In this document: positions 47,217 through 58,949 of the stretch, piece by piece
How the letters are laid out: every line of letters starts with the position of its first letter
Position numbering within the stretch: the first letter of the stretch is position 1
Source: Fremontodendron californicum
Lineage: Eukaryota > Streptophyta > Magnoliopsida > Malvales > Malvaceae
Direction of reading: 5' to 3'
NCBI GenBank assembly: GCA_030761205.1
Contig: JAULJL010000024.1
Span: forward strand, 19,710,126-19,774,125
DNA: 64,000 bases
The notes under the pieces: model-generated
Told to the model about the DNA's origin: nothing
Databases searched by the model: none
Seen by the model: the letters and a program-made list of their open reading frames with translations, nothing else
Translations under genes and position numbers: made by a program

Positions 47217-47452
47217 AAAAAAAAAAAAAAAAAAAAAAGTTTGTTGTGTTTTAAGCAATTTAGAAGTATTCATTCTGAACAAGGTCTGAGTAAGGGAGAC
47301 TTGAGACATACCTTGTCAGTTTGATTTCTTCTTTTCAAAAAAAAAAAAAAAAAAAGGTTTGTTATATTTTAAGCAATTTAGAAGTATTCATTCTGAACAA
47401 GGTCTGAGTAAGGGAGACTTGAGACATACCTTGTCAGTTTGATTTTAATCTT
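47217..47452 (+). repeat. Poly(A) tract and two tandem ~119-bp units after the LOG ORF
   Basis: A22 at 47,217-47,238 follows an 88-bp 3' UTR. It is followed by a unit of about 100 bp (AAGCAATTTAGAAGTATTCA near 47,253), then A19 at 47,337-47,355 and the same unit again with a few changes. The first poly(A) looks like an mRNA tail; the second copy looks like a later tandem duplication including the tail. Confidence 0.75.
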
Positions 47453-47504
47453 TTTATGTTTACTTGTTAATTTTTGTTTAGTATTTTAGGATTATTTAGG
47501 TTGC

Positions 47505-47660
47505 ATGAGTTTGTTTTGTTTTGAGTCTTAGTTGTTCCTATTCTTATGTTATTAGTTCCTTTCTCTTACACATGATTCTTTCATTTGGGTTAATAGACTT
47601 ACATTGAGGACAATGTAAGAATTAAGTGTGGGGGGAATGATTTAGGATTTTTTTTTATTT
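47505..47660 (+). repeat. Internal signature of C, copy 2, with perfect hairpin
   Basis: TTACATTG-AGGA-CAATGTAA (about 47,599-47,618) forms a perfect 8-bp stem with a 4-base loop, then AAGTGTGGGGGG. The block matches 45,199-45,345. The two copies bracket the captured segment. Confidence 0.8.
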
Positions 47661-48390
47661 TTGTCTACTATTTTTTTTGTCTACTATTTTTGAGAAGTTT
47701 CTTTGTATAATCTTTTTATGTCTCTAAACTTTATGAACTCTTTGGAACCTTTGTGATATCTTTATCCTTTTGTTCTTCAACCACATTACAAACCCCTTGG
47801 CCCCATTACAACCTTGATTAAAGACCTCTTGATTCATGAAGTTGTATGATCTAAATAGTGGAGAATAGGTGGACAAGCAAGAATATGGTAGAACTGTTTT
47901 CATGAGATTGATTGAGTGTAAACACTTCACCACTACTTTAAAGAGTGAAAATCATGAGGGTATCCCATGTGAGAAGTTGAGATTAAATTTGAACATGCAC
48001 TATTTTGATTGAGATATGTTATGCTAATATTGGCTTAACTCAAACAATTTACATTCAAGCATGATTTTTTGTGAAATTCTTTAAGCTATTGATTAGTTTA
48101 TAAGACTTGTTCAAATATTGTCTCTAATTTGTATTGAAAGGATTAGGAGTAAATATTTTTAGTATATGTAGTTTATTTATATGTAGTTTATTGATATTTT
48201 AATTTTTCAATGTTTGTGGGTATCGTTCTAGTAAACCCTCACGAGACTAAACTCGTCCACTAGGGACACCTAGGGGTTTAAAGGCTTGTGTCACATGCTA
48301 AGTGCCACCGTGATTTCCTACGAAAATGGATTAGATTAGATTTTCTTATTTTATTTTTATTGAGTCGTTGCTAGGGACTAGCAACAATCT
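47661..48390 (+). other. 3' untranslated part of element C
   Basis: T-rich, no coding signal. A CACGAGACTAAACTCGT phrase near 48,240 can form a short stem. It leads into the polypurine tract. Confidence 0.5.
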
Positions 48391-48403
48391 AAGTGTGGGG
48401 GTG
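48391..48403 (+). other. Polypurine tract of element C
   Basis: AAGTGTGGGGGTG directly before the 3' LTR (48,404). Similar AAGTGTGGGG phrases occur in the two signature blocks. Confidence 0.75.
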
Positions 48404-50486
48404 TGATAACTCGTATAATTATATAGTTTTTAGTTATGTTTTATTATTGTTTTGTGTCAAATACGAGTTATTATTGTTTAGTCTAATTGTGTTTATGATC
48501 TTTTATATTTTTATGTATTTTGGTGTTTTTCACAAGTTTCTTTGAGTGATTTCAGATTACTAGAATTAAGGGCAAATCCAGTTCAGTTCCAGTTCCGACA
48601 CCTTTTGCCATATCAGCTATATCTCGAGTTTCACTGAAGCAATAAGGCTTAAATTTGTAGCCGTGCAAAGCTAAGAGGCATATCTATCTTTTTCATGTTT
48701 TACACTTCTTGAAACGGAGTCGTTTTCCCTAGCGAAATCAACCATCAAGTAGGCTGATGTGCAATGACGTCTGTGCTGACCAGTGTTCGTATTTTGACCA
48801 TATCGTCCGATCCACATCAGAAAATGAGCTGATTCCAACGGCTATGGATCCCTAACTTCTAGAGAAACATTTGTCTAGAAGACCATGTGATCAGATAAAG
48901 CCTCCAATATTGAAGAAATCGACCATCAAGTTGGCTGATGTGCAATGACGTCTGTGCTGACCTGTTTTTGTATTTTGCCCATATCTTCTCCTCCACATCA
49001 GCAAATGAGCTGATTCCAACGGCTATGGATCAGTAACTGATAGGGTAACATTTTTCTAGAAGACCATGTGATCAGATCAGGCCTCCAACATTGACGAAAT
49101 CGACCATCAAGTTGGCTGATCAAAATTGTCATACAATATGACGAAAATTGTTAGAAAAATTCACCCACCTATTATACCTACCTTTGAAATTTGTAAAGCT
49201 TGTCTCTTGTCATTTAGCCTTCCAAAATGTGTATAAATAGAGGGCCTTGGATGATTGTAGAGGATCATATTGTACATAGGTAGGATATTAGCCATTTTAA
49301 TAAAATTCTCTAAGTTTTCTTCTTCTTTCTTTTCTCTAGTTTTCTTTCTTTTCTCTAGTTTTCTTTTTCTTTAGAGAGAGCAAGAGGTTGGATAATTAAT
49401 ATTCTTCTTCTTTCTTTCTTTTATTTTCTTCTTAGATTTTCTTTAATTTTATGTTTATGTTTACAATGCCTATGCTAGGCTAAACTTCTATTTGGTTAAG
49501 GGTGATTTCAAAGCCCTAGACATGTTTTGTGATTGATTTTCAGATTCTATCTATCATTAATTTTCTATCAAAGTTGCTTATGTTCTTCTACAAGAATTGT
49601 TCATGATGTTGTCTTGATTTATTTAGGTGTACAACTAGATAGATCTTGATAATTATCTATTGCTAGTTTAGGAATCTTGATCCGTGTAATTGTCTTGATT
49701 TCCTATTCATAAGTGGCAATTTGTGATTAATGATTATGGTCAAGTTTTCAATAATTGCAAAGTGGAACATAACCTAAGTTGAACAATCCGAGCTTATGTG
49801 TTTGTTGCTTAGATCAACCTATCTTTCTCATCATAAAGCTGCCATTAAATTGAATTTAGAGAGCTTATTCTAGGTTGTTTAATGGTTAGAGATTAAATAG
49901 AGAGCTTGTTCTATTTAACGACAAACTAAGGAAAGATTGGGATAACAGAGCTTGTTGTTATCTACGGTTGTTAACTTTGATAGTTGGTTGATATTGATAG
50001 ATCTGAAATTGATTCTTAATGATGTCTAGTGGTGGAGAATGAAACCTTAACCATATTTTTCATATTTGATTCTTCTTACTTACTTGTTTTCTTACTTTTC
50101 TAGTTTGCTTATTTTTAAAAGTATATTTATTTTTATTGGCTGGTTATACCGCCTAATTTGTATATTAACTTTGTTTTACTTTTATTGGCTGGTTATACCG
50201 CCTAATTTAGTATATATATTTTTATTGGCTGGTTATACCGCCTAATTTAGTATATATATTTTTATTGGCTGGTTATACCGCCTTGCATCTTCTTCTTATT
50301 ATTTACTTTAGTTTAAATCTGGCTTCAAAAACCCCTTTTCTTTTATTGTTCTTGAATTTAAGTTTTAAACTATTAACTTATAAACTAAAACCCAATCCCT
50401 GAGGACTCGACCCTTGCTAACTACTATACTTACAATTTATCTTTTTAGTGCAAGGTTAAATAAGATACACTCTTTTGGGTGCATCA
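48404..50486 (+). repeat. 3' LTR of element C, with local repeat expansion
   Basis: 2,083 bp. It equals the 5' LTR except for six substitutions, all in the U3 repeats, and a 129-bp gain near 50,154. The TATA box is at 49,232-49,239. It ends GTGCATCA before the TCATG target copy. Confidence 0.92.
50135..50283 (+). repeat. Expanded 40-49-bp repeat in the 3' LTR of C
   Basis: ATTGGCTGGTTATACCGCC starts at 50,135, 50,184, 50,224 and 50,264 (spacing 49, 40, 40). The 5' LTR has one unit. The difference accounts for the whole 129-bp length gap between the LTRs. Confidence 0.9.
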
Positions 50487-50491
50487 TCATG

Positions 50492-51516
50492 GGTCATAGG
50501 AGCAAACTGACGAGATTCTGATTGTCTCAGTACTAGCAGTGGTTCATAGCTCACTCCTTCCTATACTCCCAATAATGGAACAGAAGCTTTATCTCCGCAC
50601 TTGTACAATGTCGGCATAGGAGCTATCCATAGAGCTCCCCAAATTATCATCTCAGCCCTGATATTTTGGAATATATTGATCCATTGTTCCTCAGTCCTAT
50701 TTTCAAGCCAATCCCTCTTAAGAAATTCACCAATTGGTGCAAAAGATTTCCAGTATGAGCGAAGAGGGAAATTCTCCTGTTTACAAAAATGGCTCTAAAC
50801 CCATATATAAAGGAGCTGTATACAACCTAGAAAACGCCTTTTTCCTTCCCGTCTACAAACATTTAGGGATCGGACTGTTTCTGCTATTATTGTCGGGGTT
50901 GGGTTTATCCTTTGCTCAAGCTTCTCAAAAAAACATCAAATATTCCTAACTGTCTCCTTACTTGAATGGCTATGGATTAAGGTTTGTAAAATGTCCCATG
51001 ATATACAGTAGCTTACCCCTTTTCGGACAACATAGCTTTTTGACCCAATTTCTTTCCACTCCCAGAATTTTAGACACCTTTTTCTTGAACCCGACGTCTT
51101 TGTATCCTTCAAATAAATACGATCAGGAATAACGTCTCATTATGCAGCAAGGTCCAATATTCCTCTATGGTTGGAGTCATATCCTCTCAGTTAAAGATAA
51201 AACACCAATAAGCGGGATTCCAGAATTACACCACCGCCTGGATCACCTCACCCCTGACCTTAACCTGAATTAGCAGTGCTATGTCCCCATAAGTCTGAGT
51301 GAAGGCTTCTTTTTCTGATATGTTCCACTGATTCCATATATCCATCAATTCCCGAAGATCATTTTGCTTGATAGTAAGATCAACCTCGGCTGGCAATGCT
51401 GACACATATCCCATCTTCAAACAATCCCCATTATCCTGCTGACCTTTCTTGGACTGTTTCCTAACCTCTAAATGCTTCTCGACCACTGAGACACTTTGAC
51501 CCTCCATGAAAGCCAT
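50492..51516 (-). pseudogene. ORF1 of element B, 5' part
   Basis: It starts at ATG 51,516 and runs open for 96 codons through LRELMDIWNQWNISEKEAF. It ends in TAA (51,226-51,228) where the conserved continuation FWNPAYR follows in the same frame, exactly as in A. Further left, blocks FALAI-like and RINPAP-like to about 50,500 remain, with frameshifts. C enters at 50,486/41,992. See ORF1 of A for the family; function unknown. Confidence 0.72.
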
Positions 51517-52467
51517 TTTGGTTGAATATTATACCGAGACCAATAACTTTCCATGTACAAAAAATGATGACAAGAATGCAAAAAACAAAAAACAACAACG
51601 AAAAGAAAATGAATTAGTAATGGGAATAAATACGAATAATACAAAAAAAAACATATAATTCAAGACAATAATTATCCCTGAGGATGCCAAAAATTTTTTG
51701 GCATTATAACACCCCGGGGATGAAATACCAACACTTATTACAGGCATTGTGATGTACGTTCATCATTGTTCGATTTTCAAAAATAAACTTATTCGGAAAG
51801 TAGAATAGAAGGTAAAAGGATTGGAAATATTCCTCCATGTGTTCTTAACTTCGGGATATCTAATTTAAAATCTGGCATGGCTTCGCCTAGGTTTACTATA
51901 TGAAGGTGAATTAGTTCTAAAAGCCCCGAATTATTCCTCACTGTCGTCGGTGAAGGCTAGTAAGGCACCCCGATAAGCGGGTCCAATTCGTTAGAGTCTA
52001 TTTCCCTAACCCATGCGGATTGTTAATCACGAAGGCTTAGGTAATTTAGTACTCCGGAAGTGTTTCACTAGCCCATGCGGATTGTTAATCACGAAGGCTT
52101 AGTTACTTTGCTCCCACTTAAAAGGACGGAACCCGGGTATAGGATTCATGATATGCAAATGCACGTGTAGTGTGTGAGGAGAAATAACAAACCTTTCACC
52201 ACTTATTCTATATCCCTTATTCTAAATGCCCCAACAAGATTAAACAACATAAACCATCAATTAATCAATAAATGAATATATGCATCAACATAACTAGAGA
52301 ACAATTATAATATGTATGCACATGAATGTGGACATATTAAAAACATTTTATTGTTTTTGAAATTATCCTTTTTTTCTAATGTGAGAATTAAAATAAAATA
52401 CCAATTAAACCAACAAAACTGAGACTTTGATAACACACGACTAATTTTAGGCCTGGCTCTCTAATAG
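51517..52467 (-). other. 5' leader of element B
   Basis: It contains the duplicated GCCCATGCGGATTGTTAATC motif (52,012 and 52,073) and a near-palindrome GATGTACGTTCATC (51,751-51,764). Both features are shared with A. Confidence 0.6.
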
Positions 52468-52485
52468 TCCCCAGCGGAGTCGCCA
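52468..52485 (-). other. Primer-binding site of element B
   Basis: Minus strand TGGCGACTCCGCTGGGGA, three bases from the LTR. It matches the site of A except for one base. Confidence 0.8.
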
Positions 52486-52488
52486 AGC

Positions 52489-55400
52489 TGTCGCAACCTA
52501 AAAAAATAACAAGTCTCATCGCAAGATTTTATTATTCGTTAAGCGTGACATTAAAAAAAAACGAGGAAAAGTCGACTTAATTCCTCTAGCAAAATGAAGG
52601 TTTTGAAAATGACCTTAAAAAAGACATGGAGTCTCCACCAATCTTTTTTTAGCTAGGTGTGATCGGCCACCTATTAAAACCGGTTTTATAAAATATTTTA
52701 AAATTAATTAAAACATTTTTAAAACCAATTTCAAGTTTGCGTTTTAAACCAGAGAAATCAAAGAAACTGGTTCGGGACTCGGTTACGTGTGGGGAAAGAT
52801 TAGCACCCCCACAATGCTCGTATAAAACGGTACCTTATTAATCGTGTGTTATCTCAAGTATCGATAAAAAATTGGTTTTAAATTTAGTATTTCAAGTTAA
52901 TTCCCAATTTAAAGAAAAATAATTCCATTTTTAATTGAAAATGACCCGGAATTTATAAATTCAAAATTTTCCTATATTCCCCAACAAACGTGGCAAAATA
53001 TAGAAATTTTTATGAGTTTGGAAAACTTTCCGAATCATTCTTATTTTAAAGAAGATATTTCGTTATTAATGATAATTGATGATATCTTCCCCAGCAAACC
53101 CGGCAGAGAACTCATGAATTATTTTCAACTCGGGAATATCTTTATTTTATTGAAAATCATTACTTTTTTTGAAAACATTTAAAAATATGAATATGTATGA
53201 CATAAATAAAATGACATAGAAAAGTCTAAATAATATAATGCAACCTAAATGATATGATATAATTTAAATGTCTTAGCATATTCTAAATGAAATGGAAATC
53301 CTAAGTTATATGATATATTCTAAATGAAATGAAATGACCTAGGTAACATAATATATTATATATGACATGGCAAATATAAATGATATGGCATATAATTGAA
53401 ATGACATGACATCTAAAATAATGCTATCATATAATATGCATGAAAATAAAAATGAAAACAATAATGCATGAACATAGTATATGCTAAATAATATGAGAAA
53501 AAATAACTAATTAAAAAGCATAAGATATCATGAAATATTCAAAACCATATAATAAACAATATAACATCAAAAATATAAATCAAAATAATAACAATATCAT
53601 AGAAATTATCATAGCAAAAATCACATATTATATAAAATGCATGAATATGGAAAATGCAATGCATGAAAATGTATTTTTTCCTTTAATTAAGAAAATCCGT
53701 ATATCTAAAAAGATATCCGGCTACCTTAGGAAAATATATAAAATTAAATATTCTAAAATCAAAATACTTTGTGATTGTTTGAAAACAATTTTTTGAAAAG
53801 CTTAGATTAAAAATAAAAACTTGGCTAAACCCTTTTTAAATGACTCTAATTTTCTAAGTTTAAAATCCCGGACTTGACCACCCTTAACCCGAGACTTAAA
53901 AAATCATTTTTAGAGTTTAAAAAGGCTTAGAAACTACCCTAAGTCAGTAGCTAAACTTCCTAATCAGCCCCCTCTAAGTAACTTAACCAAAACAGAAAAA
54001 TGATTTTCCTTCAAATTCATTTATGACTCCACTGTCCAGTTTTAAACCACGATTTGTTACCCTATTTTAAAAAATTTTAAAAACTCTAAAAAAAATATTG
54101 GAGACTCAGGACATGTAAAAATACATGAAAAAAAATCTGCTTAATTTTCTGATTAAAGATGACAGCCGAGAAAAATCGAGAAAGTACGAGTACTGGGTGA
54201 AAAAACTGTTTTGCCGAAACACATTTTTTTTGCCTTTGATAAAATCTTTTAAAAATCAAAGTAAAAATATTTAAGACTCTCTAAATGACTCACAAACAGT
54301 ATCTAACACTTTTGAAAAGTTGGACAAAATTGGCTAAGTAAAAAAAATCACAAAGGTAGAATAATCAATTTGACAACTCTTTAATTTTCCACAAGTATGT
54401 TCAAGAGAGCATGACTTTGAACCATTGATTGGCCTAAGTCATAAGTCAAGTGGCAAGGATATGAAATGCATGAAAAATACAGCAAATATGATGCATGAAA
54501 TGCATGATTTTAAACCTAAATGTCATGAAAAATGCATGGCAAATATAAAGTAGAGGTATGAAAACTAACAAGCATTTTCACAAACACATGTATTTCAAAA
54601 TATAAAACATAAACAAACTTAAACATTTTGAAAACAGAAAATAAAAAATGCAAGAACATGATAATAAACTCATAAATGGAAATAAACAAGCAACCAAATT
54701 AAAACAAGCTTCAAGTATATGTAGTAGAAGAAGATTTAAAGCATCAAGACTTATTTAATATAAAAAATAACATGAAATAACAAAGCAAAACAGCAACTAA
54801 AACAAAAAAAAAAAAAAAAATTGGGCCATTCGGCCATGTCAAAGAACAAGGGAAAAAAATATTTCAAGAACTTTTTATAAGAAAAGATGAAGAAAGAACT
54901 TAAAGAAGAACATTAAAAACACTTATTTAAAAAGAAAAATCAAAAGAAACTCACAAAAATAATAATCAAAACAGCAAATCAAGAATGGAAAATCAATTAA
55001 AGTGCAAGAGTACGGTGCTAAAAGCAACCTCTAGAAGCTATCTTTCAAGCTTTTTCTCTTCTAACTTTCTTTTCTTTTCTAAACTTTTCTTTTTGCTATT
55101 CAATAATGGAGAGAAAATCAGCCAAAAGCAAGAGATAATAGAGAATGAGAGAGTGCTGAAAATGAAAGAAAAACCTTCCCTTGTAGTGGTCGAACCTTCC
55201 CTCTCTCTAGGCTAGGATGTTGTCATTTTTCCTCCAACCAATTTTCATCCAAGGGCTATTGATCCAAGATGTTTAAAACATGAAATTATCACCCTCAGAT
55301 TAGGCTATCAGCTATCCACAATTACAGCTGTTCAAGAATCTTAAGCCATTATGTTGACACTCTCCGTCTTCATGCATTGGTCCATGTGGCTTATTTGCAA

Positions 55401-57017
55401 AGGCTTGATAAAAAAATCACTAACTCTTCATTTTTGGCCTCTTGATTAAAAAATCAGAAACCTTCTTCCTATCCTTGGGCCTTGGCCGGCTAGACCTCCT
55501 TCTTCCAGTCCAAGTTTGATTTTTTTTGAAAGGCAAGAAAAGCCCTTTTCGGTTTCTTAGGTAAAATGACTTTTTTGCCCCCCGAATGCAAATAAATGGC
55601 AAACGGACTCCAAATTCCAATTTTCTTTTTTCAATACTTTCAAAATAATTAAAAAATTGAATTTTGGAAGTTTTCAAAATTTTCCGAGTCTTTTTGCTAT
55701 TTATTTGGATTTTTTCTTCCAAAATTGCCCTTTTATGCCCCCAAATTTTACCATTTTTTAAATGAGCTCCAAATCAAAATTTTTCTTCACCAGTATCTTC
55801 CAAATATTTTAAAAGTGTGATCTAGAAGTTTTCATAATTTTTGGAACTCATTTGGTATTTTTTCGAGATTTATCTACTTGAATTACTGCATAGGGGGCCC
55901 AGGATTTGGCCATTTTGCAAACGAACTCCGAATCAAGATTTTCTTTCGCCAATCTCTTCCAAATAATTTGAAAATGATATTTACAAATTTTCAGAATTTT
56001 TGGAGTTCATTTGCTATTTTTTCGGGATTTATCTTCTTTAATTTCTACATTGGAGACCCGGGATTTGACCATTTTGCAAACGAACTCCGAATCAAGATTT
56101 TCTTTCGCCAAACTCTTCCAAATAATTTAAAAATGAGATTTGAAAATTTTCAAAATTTTTGGAGTTCATATGCTTTTTTTTCGGGATTTATCTTCTTGAA
56201 TTACTACATAGGAGACCCGGGATTTGGCCATTTTGCAAACGAACTCCGAATCAAGACTTTCTTTTGCCAATCTCTTCCAACTAATTTAAAAATGAGATTT
56301 ATAAATTTTCAGAATTTTTAGAGTTCATTTGCTATTTTTCACAAATTTCCAATTTTGCCTTTTTTTTCCTCTGAAATCCAGTTTTACTCAAAACAAGTCC
56401 GATTTTCAGATTTTCTTCACACTGAGCCTTGGGCTATCCTTTTTTAATCACTCCTCATCCATTAGGGGCTTTAGTCTTACCAAGTCGAGCCATTTCTGTA
56501 ATTCTTCACAATTTCACCGAAATCCACCAAAAACCCTAATTCTTGATTTTCTCCCGGATTGACTTTTCTTTCAGTTTTTCTTTTAAGTGGCTTCTCTATT
56601 ACCCGTAGGCAGTGCTTATCTTTCATTTGGAATATTCAATTTCGTCCAATTCGATCGTTTAAGCACTTTTCCCAAAATTTCCTGGATTAGGGTTTCCTCT
56701 TTACTGAATCTCCATAACCCAACTTTCCAACTCCATATCTTTCGATGTAGACCTCGGATTATCAAAATTCTTTCGCCATTTTTCAATTGAACTTCAAATC
56801 TTGATTTTGAAAATGGGTTGACTTTTTTAGTAGTTGACTTTTTGGGGTTGACTTTCCTAGGTTGACTTTTTTAAGTTTGACTTTTTATGCTCGCCCTTTT
56901 AAACTAAGTCTCAAAGCACCACTTGCAGGATGGAAAAAATCTTTTTACATTCTGAAACATCAGTTTAGGAAGAAAACATACCTGTTTTAGTGGTCCGAAC
57001 AAAATTAGGTGTCTACA
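52489..57017 (-). repeat. 5' LTR of element B
   Basis: 4,529 bp. It is the reverse complement of the same family as 11,539-16,322. The 159-bp repeat (55,880-56,340) is in frame and gives an open frame of 147 codons on the plus strand, which is not a gene. Compared with the 3' LTR it has gained and lost blocks of tens to hundreds of bases. Confidence 0.9.
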
Positions 57018-57425
57018 CACGGGATGGAACCAGTGCTACCTATTGAAGTTGAAATCCCTTCATTACCGGTTTTGATGGAAGTTGGCCTAGAAGAAGCAAA
57101 ATGGGTTAGAGCTCATTATGAACAGTTGAATCTCATCGAGGAGAAAAGATTGAAAGCAATTTGTCACGGGCAGTTGTATCAGAAAAGGATGATTCGAGCC
57201 AACAACAAGAAAGTTCGTCCTAGACAGTTCCGAGAGAGGGAGTTGGTACTGAGGAAAATTCTCCCTAGAGTAAAGGACCCGCGAGGAAAATGGCCTCCGT
57301 ATTGGGAAGGACCCTATGTGGTAAAAAGAGCTTTTTCTGGAGGAGCATTGATTTTAACTCGGATGGACAGAGAGGATTTCAGAAATCCCGTGAATGCTGA
57401 TGAATTGAAGAAGTATTATGCTTAA
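57018..57425 (+). pseudogene. Integrase of element A, C-terminal part
   Basis: It continues the frame broken at 26,544: after the TSD the sequence reads MEPVLPIEVEIPSLPVLMEV and so on, the C-terminal region that follows the DDE core. KWPPYWEGPYVVKRAF near 57,290 is the chromatin- or DNA-binding-like GPY/F motif. It ends NADELKKYYA and a TAA at 57,423-57,425. The segment has no stop of its own. Confidence 0.88.
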
Positions 57426-58949
57426 AAAAAAAGTGTGATGCTGTGCACATGGAAATTCGATGATTTCAAGTGTAAAAATGGAAATTCTATATATCTATCT
57501 CCCCTGTGGATTGCTTTTTAATGAGAATATTCAAGCTTGATATGATGAATGGCCATCTTTCATATTCCTTCCACTAAGAAGAAATTATCCTTAGTCACCC
57601 CTTTGAGCCTTAGGAATTATTTCTTTCTTTAAACCTTGATCAAGGATCACCCTCTACACTGGAGGGCAAATACGAGGAAAAATAATAAAAAATCATGGCA
57701 AAAAGAAAGCCATCGGAAAATGTGGCAAATGAAAGCCAACAAAGCAAAAAAGAAAAAAAAAAGAAAGAAAAGAAAGTCCAAAAGAGGGACAAATGTTTCA
57801 ACAATGAGTTCTCCTCAGGAAATGATCCTTGATTCAATCACCCTTAAACACATTTTGGGCCTATTTTGTCCTTTCTTTCTGAACCCGCACCTTGGCCTAC
57901 ATTACGTGTTTTAGAAAGTCCATTTTGATCAAGCATGGATGTTTAATTTGAAAGGTTGTTCTCAAAATTTATTCCATCTTTTGAATTGATATTTTTAGCT
58001 TGGAAGCATTTAGATTTCTCAGATGCATAGTAGAATACAAAAAAATGAAAATGAAAAAAAAAAATGTAAAAGGAGAGGTTTAAGCCAAAAACCTGCAAAG
58101 GAGACTTAATACAGAACGGAGGACACTTAAGCTGAAAACCCTTAAAGGGCGGCTCAGGTACTGATTAAAGTTTGAATCAATGCTCCGTGTAAAGGGGAAA
58201 AAGTATCTGAAAATCGGAGGAAAGGGGAACAACTCAGTATGACGTAACTACGGAAGCTGAGAGGTTACCTAAGTAAATTTGCTCGTTCGAGAGAAATTTC
58301 AGATGGTTTGAAAAAGGAAGGGTCCAAGATATTCCGCATCCGGGGCATCTACAACCTATAACATTACATTTGTTTCTTATATCCTTGATATTTACTTTTA
58401 CAATTTTAAAAAAAAAAAACATTTGTTGCCATAAATTCTTGTTATCTTTTTCATGACATTTTTGCTTGATTCATATTCTTTTTCATACATTTTTTAGATG
58501 TATCATGATTGTTATTAAATTGAATGATGATTAGTAATAAAAAATCTTTAAATAAAAGGATTTCAGAGTATTACTAAGGAATAGATTTAAATCTTGGGAA
58601 AGGTTTGGAAAGTTCACCAAGAAAAGAAAACATTGAACGTGTTGGAGACTCCATCACGAAGTCAAAAAATCTATGAATTTTAGCGAAAGTCAGAAACTGA
58701 GGCTGTTTGACAAGTTATCTTGAGTGAAGGATTCCTTAAGTAGGGCATTAGTGAACAATTGAAGACTCCGTCATGAAGTCAGATAATCTGTGAACCTCAA
58801 AGAAACCATGGATTAGAAATCATGACATAATCATTTGATTGCATTCATTCTTAGGAAACATACAAGCATTTGCAAAGCATGTCATTTTCATCATTGCATT
58901 TAGCTAACATTGTAGAAATCAGGAAAACTTAGACTTCCCCAAAGTGAAC

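Larger units (their letters stand above)
41992..50486 (+). mobile_element. Element C: young non-autonomous LTR retrotransposon carrying two captured ORFs
   Basis: It starts TGATAACT, ends GTGCATCA and is flanked by TCATG (41,987-41,991 and 50,487-50,491). The uninterrupted target is visible in A near 18,386-18,415. The span is 8,495 bp. It has two LTRs of about 2 kb, an 18-nt primer-binding site exactly complementary to the 3' end of plant tRNA-Asp, an Athila-like gag remnant and a polypurine tract. There is no protease, RT or integrase, so it needs helper enzymes. Between two copies of its internal hairpin signature lie a viral-type Cys-cluster ORF and a LOG-type ORF, both open. I found only six substitutions between the LTRs, so insertion was recent. 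Confidence 0.93.
26545..57017 (-). mobile_element. Element B: full-length Tat/Ogre-type retrotransposon on the minus strand
   Basis: Both ends are exact: TGTCGCAACC at the left and GTGTCTACA at the right, flanked by the 5-bp target duplication CACGG (26,540-26,544 and 57,018-57,022). Total span is 30,473 bp. Removing element C and its TSD leaves about 22 kb, a normal Ogre size. From right to left: 5' LTR, primer-binding site, leader, ORF1 (split by C), gag, protease, intron, RT, RNase H, integrase, 3' UTR array, polypurine tract, 3' LTR. It is a close sister of A but better preserved; RT is open for 385 codons. A few stops and one integrase frameshift make it non-autonomous now. Confidence 0.92.

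Noticed and set aside
57636..57914. Lys-rich open frame in the 3' UTR of A
   Set aside because: Caused by an AAG/AAA-rich run; not kept in B.
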